Below are positions 34,601 through 41,886 of a stretch of 64,000 nucleotides of DNA, piece by piece; positions within the stretch are counted from its first letter, which is position 1, and each line of letters opens with the position of its first letter. The position numbers and the translations under genes are program-made. Source of the stretch: an uncultured Eubacteriales bacterium (lineage in GTDB: Bacteria > Bacillota > Clostridia > Christensenellales > CAG-138); NCBI GenBank assembly GCA_902765005.1, contig CACWYB010000008.1, positions 1-64,000 on the forward strand, in the 5' to 3' direction. The notes under the pieces were generated by a model. It ran no database searches. It was not told the origin of the DNA and saw only the letters and a list, made by a program, of their open reading frames with translations.

Positions 34601-34881
34601 TTCTTTAGGATCATCCGCCGCCCCGGACCGCCGATGACGGGCAGGGTGTTTCCCTTCTCCTGGAGCACCCGCTCGCAGAGCCGGGAAAAGGAGAGCACCT
34701 GCACCCCCAAGAGCCCGTCCAGCTTGCTGCAGAGGGCCTTTTCCGCCTCAAAGGTGTATTGCTCCGCCACCACCAGGGTGGCCCGCTCCCCCCTTTGGGC
34801 ATGGGCAAAGAGCCTCTCGTACAGGCGGGAGCTCTTCCCGCTGCCCGAGCGGCCCATCCAAACGGTGAGGGGCGCGGCCAT
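31636..34881 (-). CDS. addB: ATP-dependent helicase/deoxyribonuclease subunit B
   Basis: A 1081-residue partner of AddA. The N-terminal WMGRSGSGKSSRLYERL is the AddB nucleotide-binding loop. The C-terminal RecB-like nuclease has LYGRIDRVDRSREGYYRIIDYKMGD-like catalytic residues (GRIDRVD, IIDYK). Cysteines in LFNRCPFAHYVKYG and in CTWCPYQSVC form the expected iron-sulphur staple around the nuclease. Its ATG overlaps the thpR stop by one base (TGATG). The order thpR-addB-addA-rsmF is one transcription unit. Confidence 0.96.
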   Translation of the reverse strand: MAAPLTVWMGRSGSGKSSRLYERLFAHAQRGERATLVVAEQYTFEAEKALCSKLDGLLGVQVLSFSRLCERVLQEKGNTLPVIGGPGRRMILKKAAVNRKGALRLFGHVADSRGFVQRMDDIITRCKQSGAGPEDLRRAAQTLSEGSQLRGKMEDIALLYETSEAFLAARYLTESDLWDRAGEALEGSFLAGTDLYIDGIDIPSRQMFRLIGRLLRVCKTVTVTLRMDPDGADGELFGPDIRTYYKLQETAQEAGSPFFSEGCWKDTPRPAELKHLEKHLFAQDEAIFPGPAPAIGLWAAADREEAAERCAQEVQKLVRQGYRYRDMAVMVTDGAGYVSPIRRAFARKGIPLFYDATRPVTGHSAMDMILSAVRFSQSGSMEDALHVLKSGFGPGTVSEGEIFENYVLRYGLFGSSLAKPFTFGEVPEAAEKVRAALYPPLEKLKEGCARGTTGAQKARAVYAYMEEVCLRDKLRAAGEALIAAGRPNDGELFSQAYTILTGLLSDIAAIWGQDELSHREFIALLEEGAMSSTMGVLPGTADQVILGDFARTRTPAVQALFVLGCNEGLLPPVRTDDELINDGELDLLREQGLELWNGTEALSEMERLELYTAFNKAQRRIYFCYSYTADGEELSPAPLMGRLRRLFPQVQTEDARAGSEYPSDREGSFRQLIRELALYEREGFISEQLPAQKTYFEQDQEYGPRLRRAEAAMSQGISPRAFGKALAERMYGAAPSMSASRLELFNRCPFAHYVKYGLKAKERPESREEAADAGTFLHDALDGFLKLVKEKGLNWATLTDAETDDLVDQVMPPLIAQHNDGIFLRDVRLREALFLRVDSVKKCARSIVKQMQAGSYLPYETELSFGPDSPFPPLLLTGDDGQTVKLYGRIDRVDRSREGYYRIIDYKMGDRKFEPAKIAKGLSLQLPLYLAAVEGLEGEIGGMYYMPLSLPAPKEGEEKGHVLRGVTCLSEASLQALERNLEGKSQIVQGLRRNKDGKLGGNVCRAEDMRALTREAVRVAERTLSDMRRGEAAVTPYKGACTWCPYQSVCRFDRQQKGCKERDPGKLTLKELLSLAESEGN

Positions 34882-35405
34882 CAGAACCGGGCGGTGTGCA
34901 CCGGCGTGTACACCATCCTGCCTTTCTCGTTGGAACTTTCATACAGAACGATGGAGTTCACCCGGAAGCTGGCGTTCTCCGGCGGAACAAGGTGGGAGAT
35001 GTCCCCGTGCTCCACGGCCCGGCCCAGCGTCACATGGGGCACCAGCCGCCCTTTTCCCTTGCAGAAGCCCCGCTCCCACAGGTTCATCTCCAGCATCTCG
35101 TGGATGCGGAACAGCTCTTCCAGATCTCCCTCCGCCTTGAGGAAGCTGGTGCGGGCGCCGCCGTGGTCGAAGTAGCCATAGCCTCCCAGCTTCAGGGTGA
35201 AGGGCCGGGCGTCGGACACGGCCTGCTCCATGGCAAAGGCGATGTCCGCCAGCTCGTTGCTTTCCCCGATGAACCGCAGGGTGATATGGTGGTTGCCCGG
35301 GGGCACGAACCGACCTCCGGTGGAATTCTCCTTCAGCGCCTGCTCAAAGGCAAACACCTTCTTCTGCACATCCCTGGGCAGCGGCACGGCGATAAACAGT
35401 CTCAT
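34881..35405 (-). CDS. thpR: RNA 2',3'-cyclic phosphodiesterase (2H superfamily)
   Basis: A 174-residue LigT/ThpR protein: MRLFIAVPLPRDVQKKV start and two HxT motifs, GNHHITLRFIGES (about residue 43) and VPHVTLGRAVE (about residue 129), that form the 2H active site. It hydrolyses RNA or nucleotide 2',3'-cyclic ends. First gene of the addBA operon, with a one-base overlap to addB. Confidence 0.92.
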   Translation of the reverse strand: MRLFIAVPLPRDVQKKVFAFEQALKENSTGGRFVPPGNHHITLRFIGESNELADIAFAMEQAVSDARPFTLKLGGYGYFDHGGARTSFLKAEGDLEELFRIHEMLEMNLWERGFCKGKGRLVPHVTLGRAVEHGDISHLVPPENASFRVNSIVLYESSNEKGRMVYTPVHTARF

Positions 35406-35436
35406 TCCCCTTCTCCCCCATGTTCTTGATGCCCCT

Positions 35437-35465
35437 ATTGTACCGAAATTTCGCCCCCTTGTACA
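35437..35465 (-). promoter_or_regulatory. Promoter of thpR-addB-addA-rsmF with a palindrome in the spacer
   Basis: On the minus strand TGTACA (35460-35465), 17-bp spacer, TACAAT (35437-35442). The spacer contains a perfect 10-bp palindrome CGAAATTTCG (35444-35453), placed where a repressor could block RNA polymerase. It does not match the Firmicute LexA box. Confidence 0.55.
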
Positions 35466-35521
35466 GAACTTTCCCCCATCTTTCTCCCCGGGGGTCCCCC
35501 CTTTTCTTTTGCTCGGTTCTT

Positions 35522-35530
35522 TGCTATACT
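35522..35530 (+). promoter_or_regulatory. Extended -10 of the solute-binding protein gene (leaderless geometry)
   Basis: TGCTATACT with the hexamer at 35525-35530; the -35 position is only TTTTCT. Predicted +1 is 35537, one base before the ATG. Confidence 0.6.
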
Positions 35531-35537
35531 AAAAAAG

Positions 35538-36392
35538 ATGGAGACCCGGTTCAACAAAAAAGTTCAGAAGCATCGGCGGCGCCTCCTGCCCGACAACTGG
35601 CAGGAGAAGCTCCCCCTGCGCCCGGTGCTCTTCCTGCTCTCGGCGCTGCTGCTGGTGCTGCTGGCCATCCTGGTGAACCAGCCGGCGGACAGCTATCTCA
35701 ACAACGCGGAGATCGACGTGCTCCGCAGCAAGGGCACCCTGCGGGTGGGGGTGGATGAGAACATCTACGGCCTGAACCAAAACGGCCAGGGCCTGGAGCC
35801 CGCCCTCTGCGCCGCCCTGTCCCAGGTCATCTTCAACAGCGACGACGGGTGCGAGATGCAGACCGTCTCCCGCCACACGGTCGTCTGGCAGATGAGCGAG
35901 GAGAAGATCGACATCGCCATCATGACATTGGACAAGCTCTCCGGCAAAAACTATCTGGCCACCGAGAACCCATTCTACAGCGAGCCCTGCCTGCTCATGG
36001 GCTACACCATTCCCCCGGCGGAGGAGCTGGCGGAGAAGCGGATCGGCGTCCTCCACGACACCGCCGCCTACAACGCGGTGAGCAAGTATCAGCAGGATGA
36101 GGAAAACGGCCTGATCATCGTCCCCTACGCCGCCTATTACGACATGCTGGTGGCCCTGCGGGCCGGCTCCCTGGACGCGGTGTGCATGCCCCGGTCCCTG
36201 GCCATCACCCACCAGGAGAAGGCCATGGTCCTCTCCCCCTATGCCCTGGGCACGGTGAACTATCACGTGATCGGCACCGCCGAGGAAAAGGACCTTTTGT
36301 CCCTCATCGACAGCCAGCTGGCCCGCTGGGCCCAGGACGGGACCCTTCGGGCCTGGTATGAGCGGTACGACCTGGTCTACACCCTCTCCTGA
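35538..36392 (+). CDS. Membrane-anchored family-3-type extracellular solute-binding protein
   Basis: A 284-residue protein with a basic N-terminus, one membrane helix (about residues 30-47, VLFLLSALLLVLLAILV) and an extracellular SBP_bac_3-like domain: VLRSKGTLRVGVDENIYGLN, GLEPALCAALSQ, DIAIMTLDKLSGKNYLATENPFY, IGVLHDTAAYNAVSKYQ and LLSLIDSQLARWAQDGTLRAWYERY. There is no signal-peptidase site, so it stays anchored. No ABC permease is adjacent; it could be a receptor-like sensor or serve a distant transporter. No ribosome site precedes the ATG and no other start codon exists nearby. Confidence 0.8.
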   Translation: METRFNKKVQKHRRRLLPDNWQEKLPLRPVLFLLSALLLVLLAILVNQPADSYLNNAEIDVLRSKGTLRVGVDENIYGLNQNGQGLEPALCAALSQVIFNSDDGCEMQTVSRHTVVWQMSEEKIDIAIMTLDKLSGKNYLATENPFYSEPCLLMGYTIPPAEELAEKRIGVLHDTAAYNAVSKYQQDEENGLIIVPYAAYYDMLVALRAGSLDAVCMPRSLAITHQEKAMVLSPYALGTVNYHVIGTAEEKDLLSLIDSQLARWAQDGTLRAWYERYDLVYTLS

Positions 36393-36404
36393 GGGGAAAA
36401 CCTG

Positions 36405-36433
36405 TTGACTTGATGCTATAAATTCGCTACACT
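36405..36433 (+). promoter_or_regulatory. murA promoter
   Basis: TTGACT (36405-36410), 17-bp spacer, TACACT (36428-36433); leader of about 33 nt with GGGAGG before the ATG. Confidence 0.8.
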
Positions 36434-36472
36434 AACGAATAGGGCATTCATCCTGCATAGGGAGGTTATTCT

Positions 36473-37753
36473 ATGAATCAATATTACAGCATTCAGGGCG
36501 GCCGTCGGCTGGAGGGCACCGTGACCATCAGCGGCGCCAAGAACGCGGCGGTGGCCATCATCCCCGCATCCATCCTGGCCGGGGAATGCTGTATTTTGGA
36601 AAACCTGCCCTCCATTCAGGATGTGCAGACCCTGAAGCATATCCTTTCCCGCATGGGCGCCCAGGTGGACTTCACCCGGGGCGACTGCATGCGGGTGGAC
36701 CCCACCAGCATCAACACCGTGGACGCCACCTTCCCGGAGGTGAGCGCCATGCGGGCATCCTACTACCTTCTGGGCGCCATGCTGGGCGCATACGGCGAGG
36801 TGGAGCTGGCGCTGCCCGGCGGCTGCGTCATCGGCCCCAGGCCCATCGACCAGCACATAAAAGGCCTAAGGGCCCTGGGCGCCAACGTGTATATCGACGA
36901 GAGCCGTAATGTGGTCCGGGCCCAGGCCACCAAGCTCCACGGGGCGGAGATCTTCTTTGACCTGGTTTCCGTAGGCGCCACCATCAACCTTATGCTGGCC
37001 GCCTGCAAGGCCGAAGGACAAACCGTGCTGCAGAATGTGGCCAAGGAGCCCCATGTGGTGGACGTGGCCAACTTCCTCAACATGATGGGCGCCTCCATCA
37101 AGGGCGCCGGCACCGACGTGATCCGCATCCGGGGCAAGAAAAAGCTCCACGGCTGCAGCTACGCCGTGATCCCGGACCAGATCGAGACCGGCACCTATAT
37201 GATCGCTGCCGCCGCCACCCGGGGGGACGTGATCGTGAAGAACGTGATCCCCACCCATATGGAGGCCATCACCGCCAAGCTCCTGGAGAGCGGTGCCCAG
37301 ATCATCGAAGGCGACGACGGGCGGGAGTTCTTCCTTCGGGTGAAGATGGACCACCGGCCACGGGGCGTGAACATCAAGACCGCTGTGTACCCTGGCTTCC
37401 CCACGGACCTGCAGCAGCCCATGATGGCCTACCTCACCACCGCCGCCAACAACTCCATCGTTACGGAGAACATCTTTGAGAACCGGTTCAACCATGTGAA
37501 GGAGCTGCGCAAGATGGGCGCTTCCATCAGCGTCAGCAAGCGCACCGCCCGCATCCGGGGGGTGGAAGGGCTCCGGGGCGCGGACATCCACGCCACGGAC
37601 CTGCGGGCCGGCGCCGCCCTCATCGTGGCGGGCCTTTCCGCCAGCGGGGAGACCAAGGTGCGGGGCATCGAATACATCGATCGGGGGTATGAGCACCTGG
37701 AGCACAAGTTCAACGCCCTGGGCGCCAGCATCACACGAATCGAAGAGGAATAA
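36473..37753 (+). CDS. murA: UDP-N-acetylglucosamine 1-carboxyvinyltransferase
   Basis: A 426-residue MurA, the enzyme that transfers enolpyruvate to UDP-GlcNAc in the first committed step of peptidoglycan synthesis. It has the N-terminal LEGTVTISGAKNAAVAIIPA, PGGCVIGPRPIDQHIKGLRA with the active-site cysteine (C118, the fosfomycin target), YPGFPTDLQQPMMAYLTTA and DLRAGAALIVAGLSASGET. The cysteine is kept, so classical fosfomycin sensitivity at this residue is expected. Monocistronic, between its own promoter and terminator. Confidence 0.97.
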   Translation: MNQYYSIQGGRRLEGTVTISGAKNAAVAIIPASILAGECCILENLPSIQDVQTLKHILSRMGAQVDFTRGDCMRVDPTSINTVDATFPEVSAMRASYYLLGAMLGAYGEVELALPGGCVIGPRPIDQHIKGLRALGANVYIDESRNVVRAQATKLHGAEIFFDLVSVGATINLMLAACKAEGQTVLQNVAKEPHVVDVANFLNMMGASIKGAGTDVIRIRGKKKLHGCSYAVIPDQIETGTYMIAAAATRGDVIVKNVIPTHMEAITAKLLESGAQIIEGDDGREFFLRVKMDHRPRGVNIKTAVYPGFPTDLQQPMMAYLTTAANNSIVTENIFENRFNHVKELRKMGASISVSKRTARIRGVEGLRGADIHATDLRAGAALIVAGLSASGETKVRGIEYIDRGYEHLEHKFNALGASITRIEEE

Positions 37754-37759
37754 GCTTCC

Positions 37760-37783
37760 AGGCTGCCGCGGCAGCCTTTTTTG
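37760..37783 (+). terminator. murA terminator
   Basis: GGCTGC (37761-37766), CGCG loop, GCAGCC (37771-37776), then six T residues. Confidence 0.85.
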
Positions 37784-37825
37784 TTGGAAAGCCTTCTTTT
37801 GTCTATTCCCACCCGGTCCAAACTA

Positions 37826-37834
37826 TGGTATACT
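37826..37834 (+). promoter_or_regulatory. Putative promoter of the methyltransferase-pseudouridine synthase-phosphohexomutase operon
   Basis: Extended -10 TGGTATACT (hexamer 37829-37834), followed by a 27-nt leader with AAGGCGG. Confidence 0.55.
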
Positions 37835-37867
37835 TTTTTAATAAACTGGGTAATAAGGCGGTATAGG

Positions 37868-38719
37868 ATGTATTTAGCCGACGGTTGGCAGGATTTTGAG
37901 ATATTGGACGCGGGCAACGGCGACAAGCTGGAGCGCTGGGGCAGCTTTGTACTCCTGCGGCCCGACCCGCAGGCGGTGTGGCCCATGGCGCGCCACGGGG
38001 CGGACGCGGTGTACTATCGCTCCCAGACCGGCGGCGGCCACTGGGAGTTTCAAAAGGAGCTCCCCGAGAGCTGGCGCATCCGCTACAAGGGGCTCACCTT
38101 CATCGTCCGGCCCACGGGCTTCAAGCACACGGGCCTGTTCCCCGAGCAGGCGGTGAACTGGGACTTTATGAGCGGGCGGCTGAACGCCTGGCGGAAGACC
38201 CATGACCGGGCCCCTCGGGTGCTCAACCTCTTTGCCTATACCGGCGGCGCCACCTGCGCCTGCGCCAAGGCGGGGGCCGAGGTGGTTCATGTGGACGCGG
38301 CTAAGGGCATGGTGGCCTGGGCCAAGGACAACGCCGCCGCTTCGGGCCTCGGGGACGCCCCCATCCGCTACATCGTGGACGACTGTCTGAAGTTCGTCCG
38401 CCGGGAACAGCGCCGGGGCAACCGATACGAGGGCATCCTCATGGATCCCCCCAGCTACGGCCGGGGTCCGGGCGGCGAGATGTGGAAGATCGAAACGAGC
38501 CTCTATGAGCTGGTCGAAGAGTGCGCCAAGCTCCTCAGCGACGAGCCCTGCTTCTTCCTCATCAACAGCTACACCACGGGTCTGGCTCCCAGCGTGCTGA
38601 AGAACGTGCTCACCGTGGCCCTGCCCCAGGGTCATGCGGAGGCGGACGAGGTGGGCCTGCCCATCCGCCGGGAGAACCTGGTCCTGCCCTGCGGCGCCAC
38701 GGGAAGATGGATCCCATAG
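37868..38719 (+). CDS. Class I SAM-dependent methyltransferase (RlmI/RlmK-like)
   Basis: A 283-residue methyltransferase. After a beta-rich N-terminal part (WQDFEILDAGNGDKLERWGS, TFIVRPTGFKHTGLFPEQ) comes the SAM-binding LNLFAYTGGATCACAKAGAE, the acidic VVHVDAAKGMVAWAKDNAA, IVDDCLKFVRRE and the catalytic-type LMDPPSYGRGPGGEMWKIE. This order is that of COG1092 23S rRNA methyltransferases but without the N-terminal PUA domain, so the RNA target is unproven. It starts at the ATG after AAGGCGG; the pseudouridine synthase gene begins 3 bp after its stop, linking two RNA-modification enzymes. Confidence 0.85.
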   Translation: MYLADGWQDFEILDAGNGDKLERWGSFVLLRPDPQAVWPMARHGADAVYYRSQTGGGHWEFQKELPESWRIRYKGLTFIVRPTGFKHTGLFPEQAVNWDFMSGRLNAWRKTHDRAPRVLNLFAYTGGATCACAKAGAEVVHVDAAKGMVAWAKDNAAASGLGDAPIRYIVDDCLKFVRREQRRGNRYEGILMDPPSYGRGPGGEMWKIETSLYELVEECAKLLSDEPCFFLINSYTTGLAPSVLKNVLTVALPQGHAEADEVGLPIRRENLVLPCGATGRWIP

Positions 38720-38722
38720 CCT

Positions 38723-40024
38723 ATGGATATTCGCGTATTATATGAGGACAATCACCTGCTGGTGGTGGAGAAGCCTATGAATGTCCCCGTCCAGGCGGAC
38801 ATCTCCGGGGACGAGGACCTGCTCACCGCCTGCAAGGGGTACATAAAGGAAAGGTATCAGAAGCCCGGCGAGGTCTACTTGGGCCTGGTGCACCGGCTGG
38901 ATCGGCCTGTGGGGGGCGTCATGGTCTTTGCCCACACCAGCAAGGCCGCCGCCCGGCTCACGGAGCAGTTTTCCGCCCATCGGACCGAGAAGCGCTACGC
39001 CGCCGTGGTGGAGGGATTCGCCCCCGCCGAGGGGAATCTGTTCGATTATCTGCTCAAGAACGAAGCCACCAACACCACCGCCGTGGTCCCGGCAGGCACC
39101 CCCGGCGCCAAGCCCGCCCGGCTGAGCTTTCGGACCCTGGCCCGGGAGAAGGGGCTCTCCCTGCTGGATGTGAATCTGCAGACCGGCCGGCCCCACCAGA
39201 TCCGGGTCCAGCTCTCCCATCGGGGCCTTCCCCTCAAGGGGGACCAGCGGTACAACCCCAGCGCCCGCGTGGGCGAGCAGATCCGCCTGTGGGCCTACGC
39301 CCTGACCCTGACCCACCCCACGTTGAAGGAGCCCATGACCTTCTACGCCCTGCCGCCCTTTGCGGAGTTCTCCACGGCGGTGAAGTATCTGCCCGCCTTT
39401 CGGGCCTGCTCCGCCGTCTATGAGGACGAGAGCATGCTGGTGGTGGACAAGAACCCGGGCACCGAGGTGGAAACGGACCTTCTTTCGGAGCTCACGCCCA
39501 TCACAGAACCGCTGTATCCGGTCCACCGGCTGGATGCCAACACCATGGGCTTGGTGGCCCTGGCCAAGACCGAGGCGGCCCAAGAGCAGCTGAGCGAGGC
39601 CTTTGCCCGCCACGAAACAAACAAGGTCTATGAGGCCATCTTAACGGGCGTTCCCGACAAGCGGGAGGGGACCTTGGTCCACTACGGCCTGAAGGACGGG
39701 GAAAAGGCCCTCATGCGCCTGGTGCCCAAGGATACGCCGGGGGCGCTGCGGATGGAGCTTTCCTACCGGGTCGTGGAGGAGAGCGGCGGCCTTTGCAAGG
39801 CGCAGATCCGGCTCTTCACCGGCCGTACCCACCAGATACGGGTCCAGATGGCGGCCCTGGGCTGCCCCGTGCTGGGGGACGATAAATATGGCGATCGGGA
39901 GGCGAACCGGCGCTGCCGGCAGAAGCGGCAGCTGCTTTTGTCCAAGCGCCTGACCCTCCTTGGCAAAACCTTTGAAAGCACACGAGAACTTACCCTACAA
40001 CAGATCAAACAGGAGGACCTATGA
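38723..40024 (+). CDS. Double-headed RluA-family pseudouridine synthase (two catalytic domains in one chain)
   Basis: A 433-residue uninterrupted protein made of two RluA-type catalytic domains. Domain 1 (residues 1-about 222) opens RVLYEDNHLLVVEKPMNVPV and has LVHRLDRPVGGVMVFA with catalytic aspartate D60 and TGRPHQIRVQLSHRGLPLKG. Domain 2 (about 230-433) restarts with AVYEDESMLVVDKNPGTEVE and has PVHRLDANTMGLVALAK with D271 and TGRTHQIRVQMAALGCPVLG. There is no S4 RNA-binding domain. Common RluA proteins have one such domain in 220-320 residues. Both active sites look intact. It lies 3 bp after the methyltransferase gene and overlaps the phosphohexomutase gene by ATGA. Confidence 0.92.
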   Translation: MDIRVLYEDNHLLVVEKPMNVPVQADISGDEDLLTACKGYIKERYQKPGEVYLGLVHRLDRPVGGVMVFAHTSKAAARLTEQFSAHRTEKRYAAVVEGFAPAEGNLFDYLLKNEATNTTAVVPAGTPGAKPARLSFRTLAREKGLSLLDVNLQTGRPHQIRVQLSHRGLPLKGDQRYNPSARVGEQIRLWAYALTLTHPTLKEPMTFYALPPFAEFSTAVKYLPAFRACSAVYEDESMLVVDKNPGTEVETDLLSELTPITEPLYPVHRLDANTMGLVALAKTEAAQEQLSEAFARHETNKVYEAILTGVPDKREGTLVHYGLKDGEKALMRLVPKDTPGALRMELSYRVVEESGGLCKAQIRLFTGRTHQIRVQMAALGCPVLGDDKYGDREANRRCRQKRQLLLSKRLTLLGKTFESTRELTLQQIKQEDL

Positions 40025-41721
40025 ACGCACAGGAAAGGTATGAATACTGGCTGAACAGTCCCGACGTGGACGAGAGCACCAAGGCGGAGCTGCGCGCCAT
40101 CGCGGGCGATTCCACCGAGATCGAGGATCGGTTCTATCAGGAGCTGTCCTTCGGCACGGCGGGCCTTCGGGGCGTGCTGGGCGCCGGGGACAACCGGATG
40201 AACGTCTACAACGTCCGCAAGGCCACCGAGGGCCTGGCCCGGCATCTGAAAGAGCGGTTCCCGGCGGGAGCCAGCGTGGCCATCGCCTATGATTCCCGGA
40301 ACTTCTCCGATGTGTTCGCCCGGGAGACCGCCTGTGTGCTGGCCGGCCACGGCATCCATGTGTACCTGTACAGCACCCTCCACTCCGTGCCCCAGCTGTC
40401 CTTCACCGTGCTGCACCTCCATTGCAGCGCCGGCGTGGTGATCACCGCCAGCCATAACCCGCCCAAGTACAACGGCTACAAGGTCTATTGGACCACCGGC
40501 GGCCAGGTGGACCCGGTGGAGGCCGACGCCATCACCGCCCGCATCCGGGAGGTGGAGGGGTTCGCAACCTGCTATATGCCTTATGAGCAGGGCCTTGCCA
40601 ACGGCACCATTGAGCTCATCGGCAAGGAGGTGGACGAAGCCTACTACGCCGCCACCATGTCGCTGCTGCAGCAGCCCAAGCTCCTGCAGGAGAAGGGCAA
40701 GAACGTGACCATGGTCTACACGCCCCTCCACGGCTCCGGCTATGTGCCGGTGACCACGGTCCTCAGCCGCATCGGCATGAAGAACGTGTTCCCCGTGCCC
40801 GAGCAGGTGAAGCCCGACGGCAACTTCCCCACGGTGAAGGCCCCCAATCCCGAGGACCCCAACGCCTTCACCCTGGCGTTCAAATTGGCGGAAGAGAAAA
40901 AAGCGGACGTGATCATCGGCACCGACCCGGATTCCGATCGGCTCGGCGTGGCCGTCCGCAAGCATGACGGGACCTGGGCCGTGCTCACCGGGAATCAGAT
41001 CGGGTCCATCCTGCTCTATTGCCTGCTCACCGCCAAGAAGGAAGCGGGCATCCTGCCCAAGAACGGGCTGGTGGTCCGGTCCCTGGTGTCCACCCCCCTG
41101 GCCGACGCCATCTGCGCCAGCTTCGGCGTGGAGATCCGGGAGGTTTTGACGGGGTTCCGGTTCATTTCCGAGCAGATCGCCGAATGCGAAGAGAAGCACG
41201 AGCACACCTTCCTCTTCGGCTTCGAGGAGAGCTTCGGGTTCCTGGCCGGCGGCTTCTCCCGGGACAAGGACGCCGTCTGCGCCGCCATGCTGGTGGCCGA
41301 GGGCTGCACGCTCTTCAAGGAGCAGGGGCTGACGCTGTATGACGTGCTCCAGAAGATCTACGCCACCTACGGCTATTACAAGGAGAAGACCGTGTCCTAC
41401 ACCCTGGAGGGGAAGGCCGGCATCGAGAAGATCCAGGCAGCCATGGCCCAGCTGCGGCAGAACCCGCCCGCTGCCATCGGCGGCAAGGATGTGGTGAAGA
41501 CCGTGGACTACGAGGATTCCGCCGCCACGGGCCTGCCCAAGAGCAACGTGCTCCGCTGGACGCTCTCTGACGGGAGTTGGGCCATTGCCCGGCCCTCCGG
41601 CACGGAGCCCAAGCTGAAGATCTATTCCGGCGTTCGGGGCGAAAACCCCTCTGACGCTGAGGATAAGCTCGCCGCTCTTGCTGCGGCCATGGACCAGCTG
41701 CTGAAGCCGTACCTGGCATAA
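40021..41721 (+). CDS. Phosphoglucomutase / phosphomannomutase-family phosphohexomutase
   Basis: A 566-residue alpha-D-phosphohexomutase. It has the N-terminal FGTAGLRGVLGAG, the phosphoserine loop VVITASHNPPKYNGYKVYW, the metal-binding IIGTDPDSDRLGVAV, the sugar-binding FGFEESFGFLAGGF and the phosphate-binding RPSGTEPKLKIY. The length and the TTGGQ insert fit the bacterial PgcA/PGM type that interconverts glucose-1- and glucose-6-phosphate. It overlaps the previous gene by 4 bp and has an AGGAGGACC site. Confidence 0.95.
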   Translation: MNAQERYEYWLNSPDVDESTKAELRAIAGDSTEIEDRFYQELSFGTAGLRGVLGAGDNRMNVYNVRKATEGLARHLKERFPAGASVAIAYDSRNFSDVFARETACVLAGHGIHVYLYSTLHSVPQLSFTVLHLHCSAGVVITASHNPPKYNGYKVYWTTGGQVDPVEADAITARIREVEGFATCYMPYEQGLANGTIELIGKEVDEAYYAATMSLLQQPKLLQEKGKNVTMVYTPLHGSGYVPVTTVLSRIGMKNVFPVPEQVKPDGNFPTVKAPNPEDPNAFTLAFKLAEEKKADVIIGTDPDSDRLGVAVRKHDGTWAVLTGNQIGSILLYCLLTAKKEAGILPKNGLVVRSLVSTPLADAICASFGVEIREVLTGFRFISEQIAECEEKHEHTFLFGFEESFGFLAGGFSRDKDAVCAAMLVAEGCTLFKEQGLTLYDVLQKIYATYGYYKEKTVSYTLEGKAGIEKIQAAMAQLRQNPPAAIGGKDVVKTVDYEDSAATGLPKSNVLRWTLSDGSWAIARPSGTEPKLKIYSGVRGENPSDAEDKLAALAAAMDQLLKPYLA

Positions 41722-41733
41722 TCATTCTTCTTC

Positions 41734-41866
41734 GCGACTTTTTCTTTTCAGTGAAAAGAAAAAGTCGCCCAAAAAGAAAAGCTTAGGAGTCTAATGAATT
41801 AGATGTCCTAAGCTTTTTATTATGAAAAAGTTCTTTTGGGCCCCTTCTCTTTCCCAAGAAGAGGGG
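41734..41866 (+). repeat. Composite hairpin repeat, copy 6 (complete A-B-C-D)
   Basis: Perfect A hairpin GCGACTTTTTCTTTTC / GAAAAGAAAAAGTCGC (41734-41768); B hairpin AAAAGCTTAGGA / TCCTAAGCTTTT (41777-41817) whose loop pairs further (TCTAAT / ATTAGA); C box AAAGTTCTTTTGGGCC; degenerate D (CCCTTCTCTTT / AAGAAGAGGG). It lies between convergent genes and could act as a terminator in both directions. Confidence 0.88.
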
Positions 41867-41886
41867 CGAAGCCTTCCATAGGTCCC

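Noticed and set aside
35444..35453. LexA box upstream of addBA
   Set aside because: CGAAATTTCG lacks the CGAAC-N4-GTTCG form of the Firmicute LexA site, so it is listed only as an unknown palindrome.
38723..40024. Two neighbouring genes joined by a sequencing error
   Set aside because: The second domain has no start codon with a ribosome site at the junction, and the linker reads smoothly (PPFAEFSTAVKYLPAFRACS), so a real fusion is favoured.
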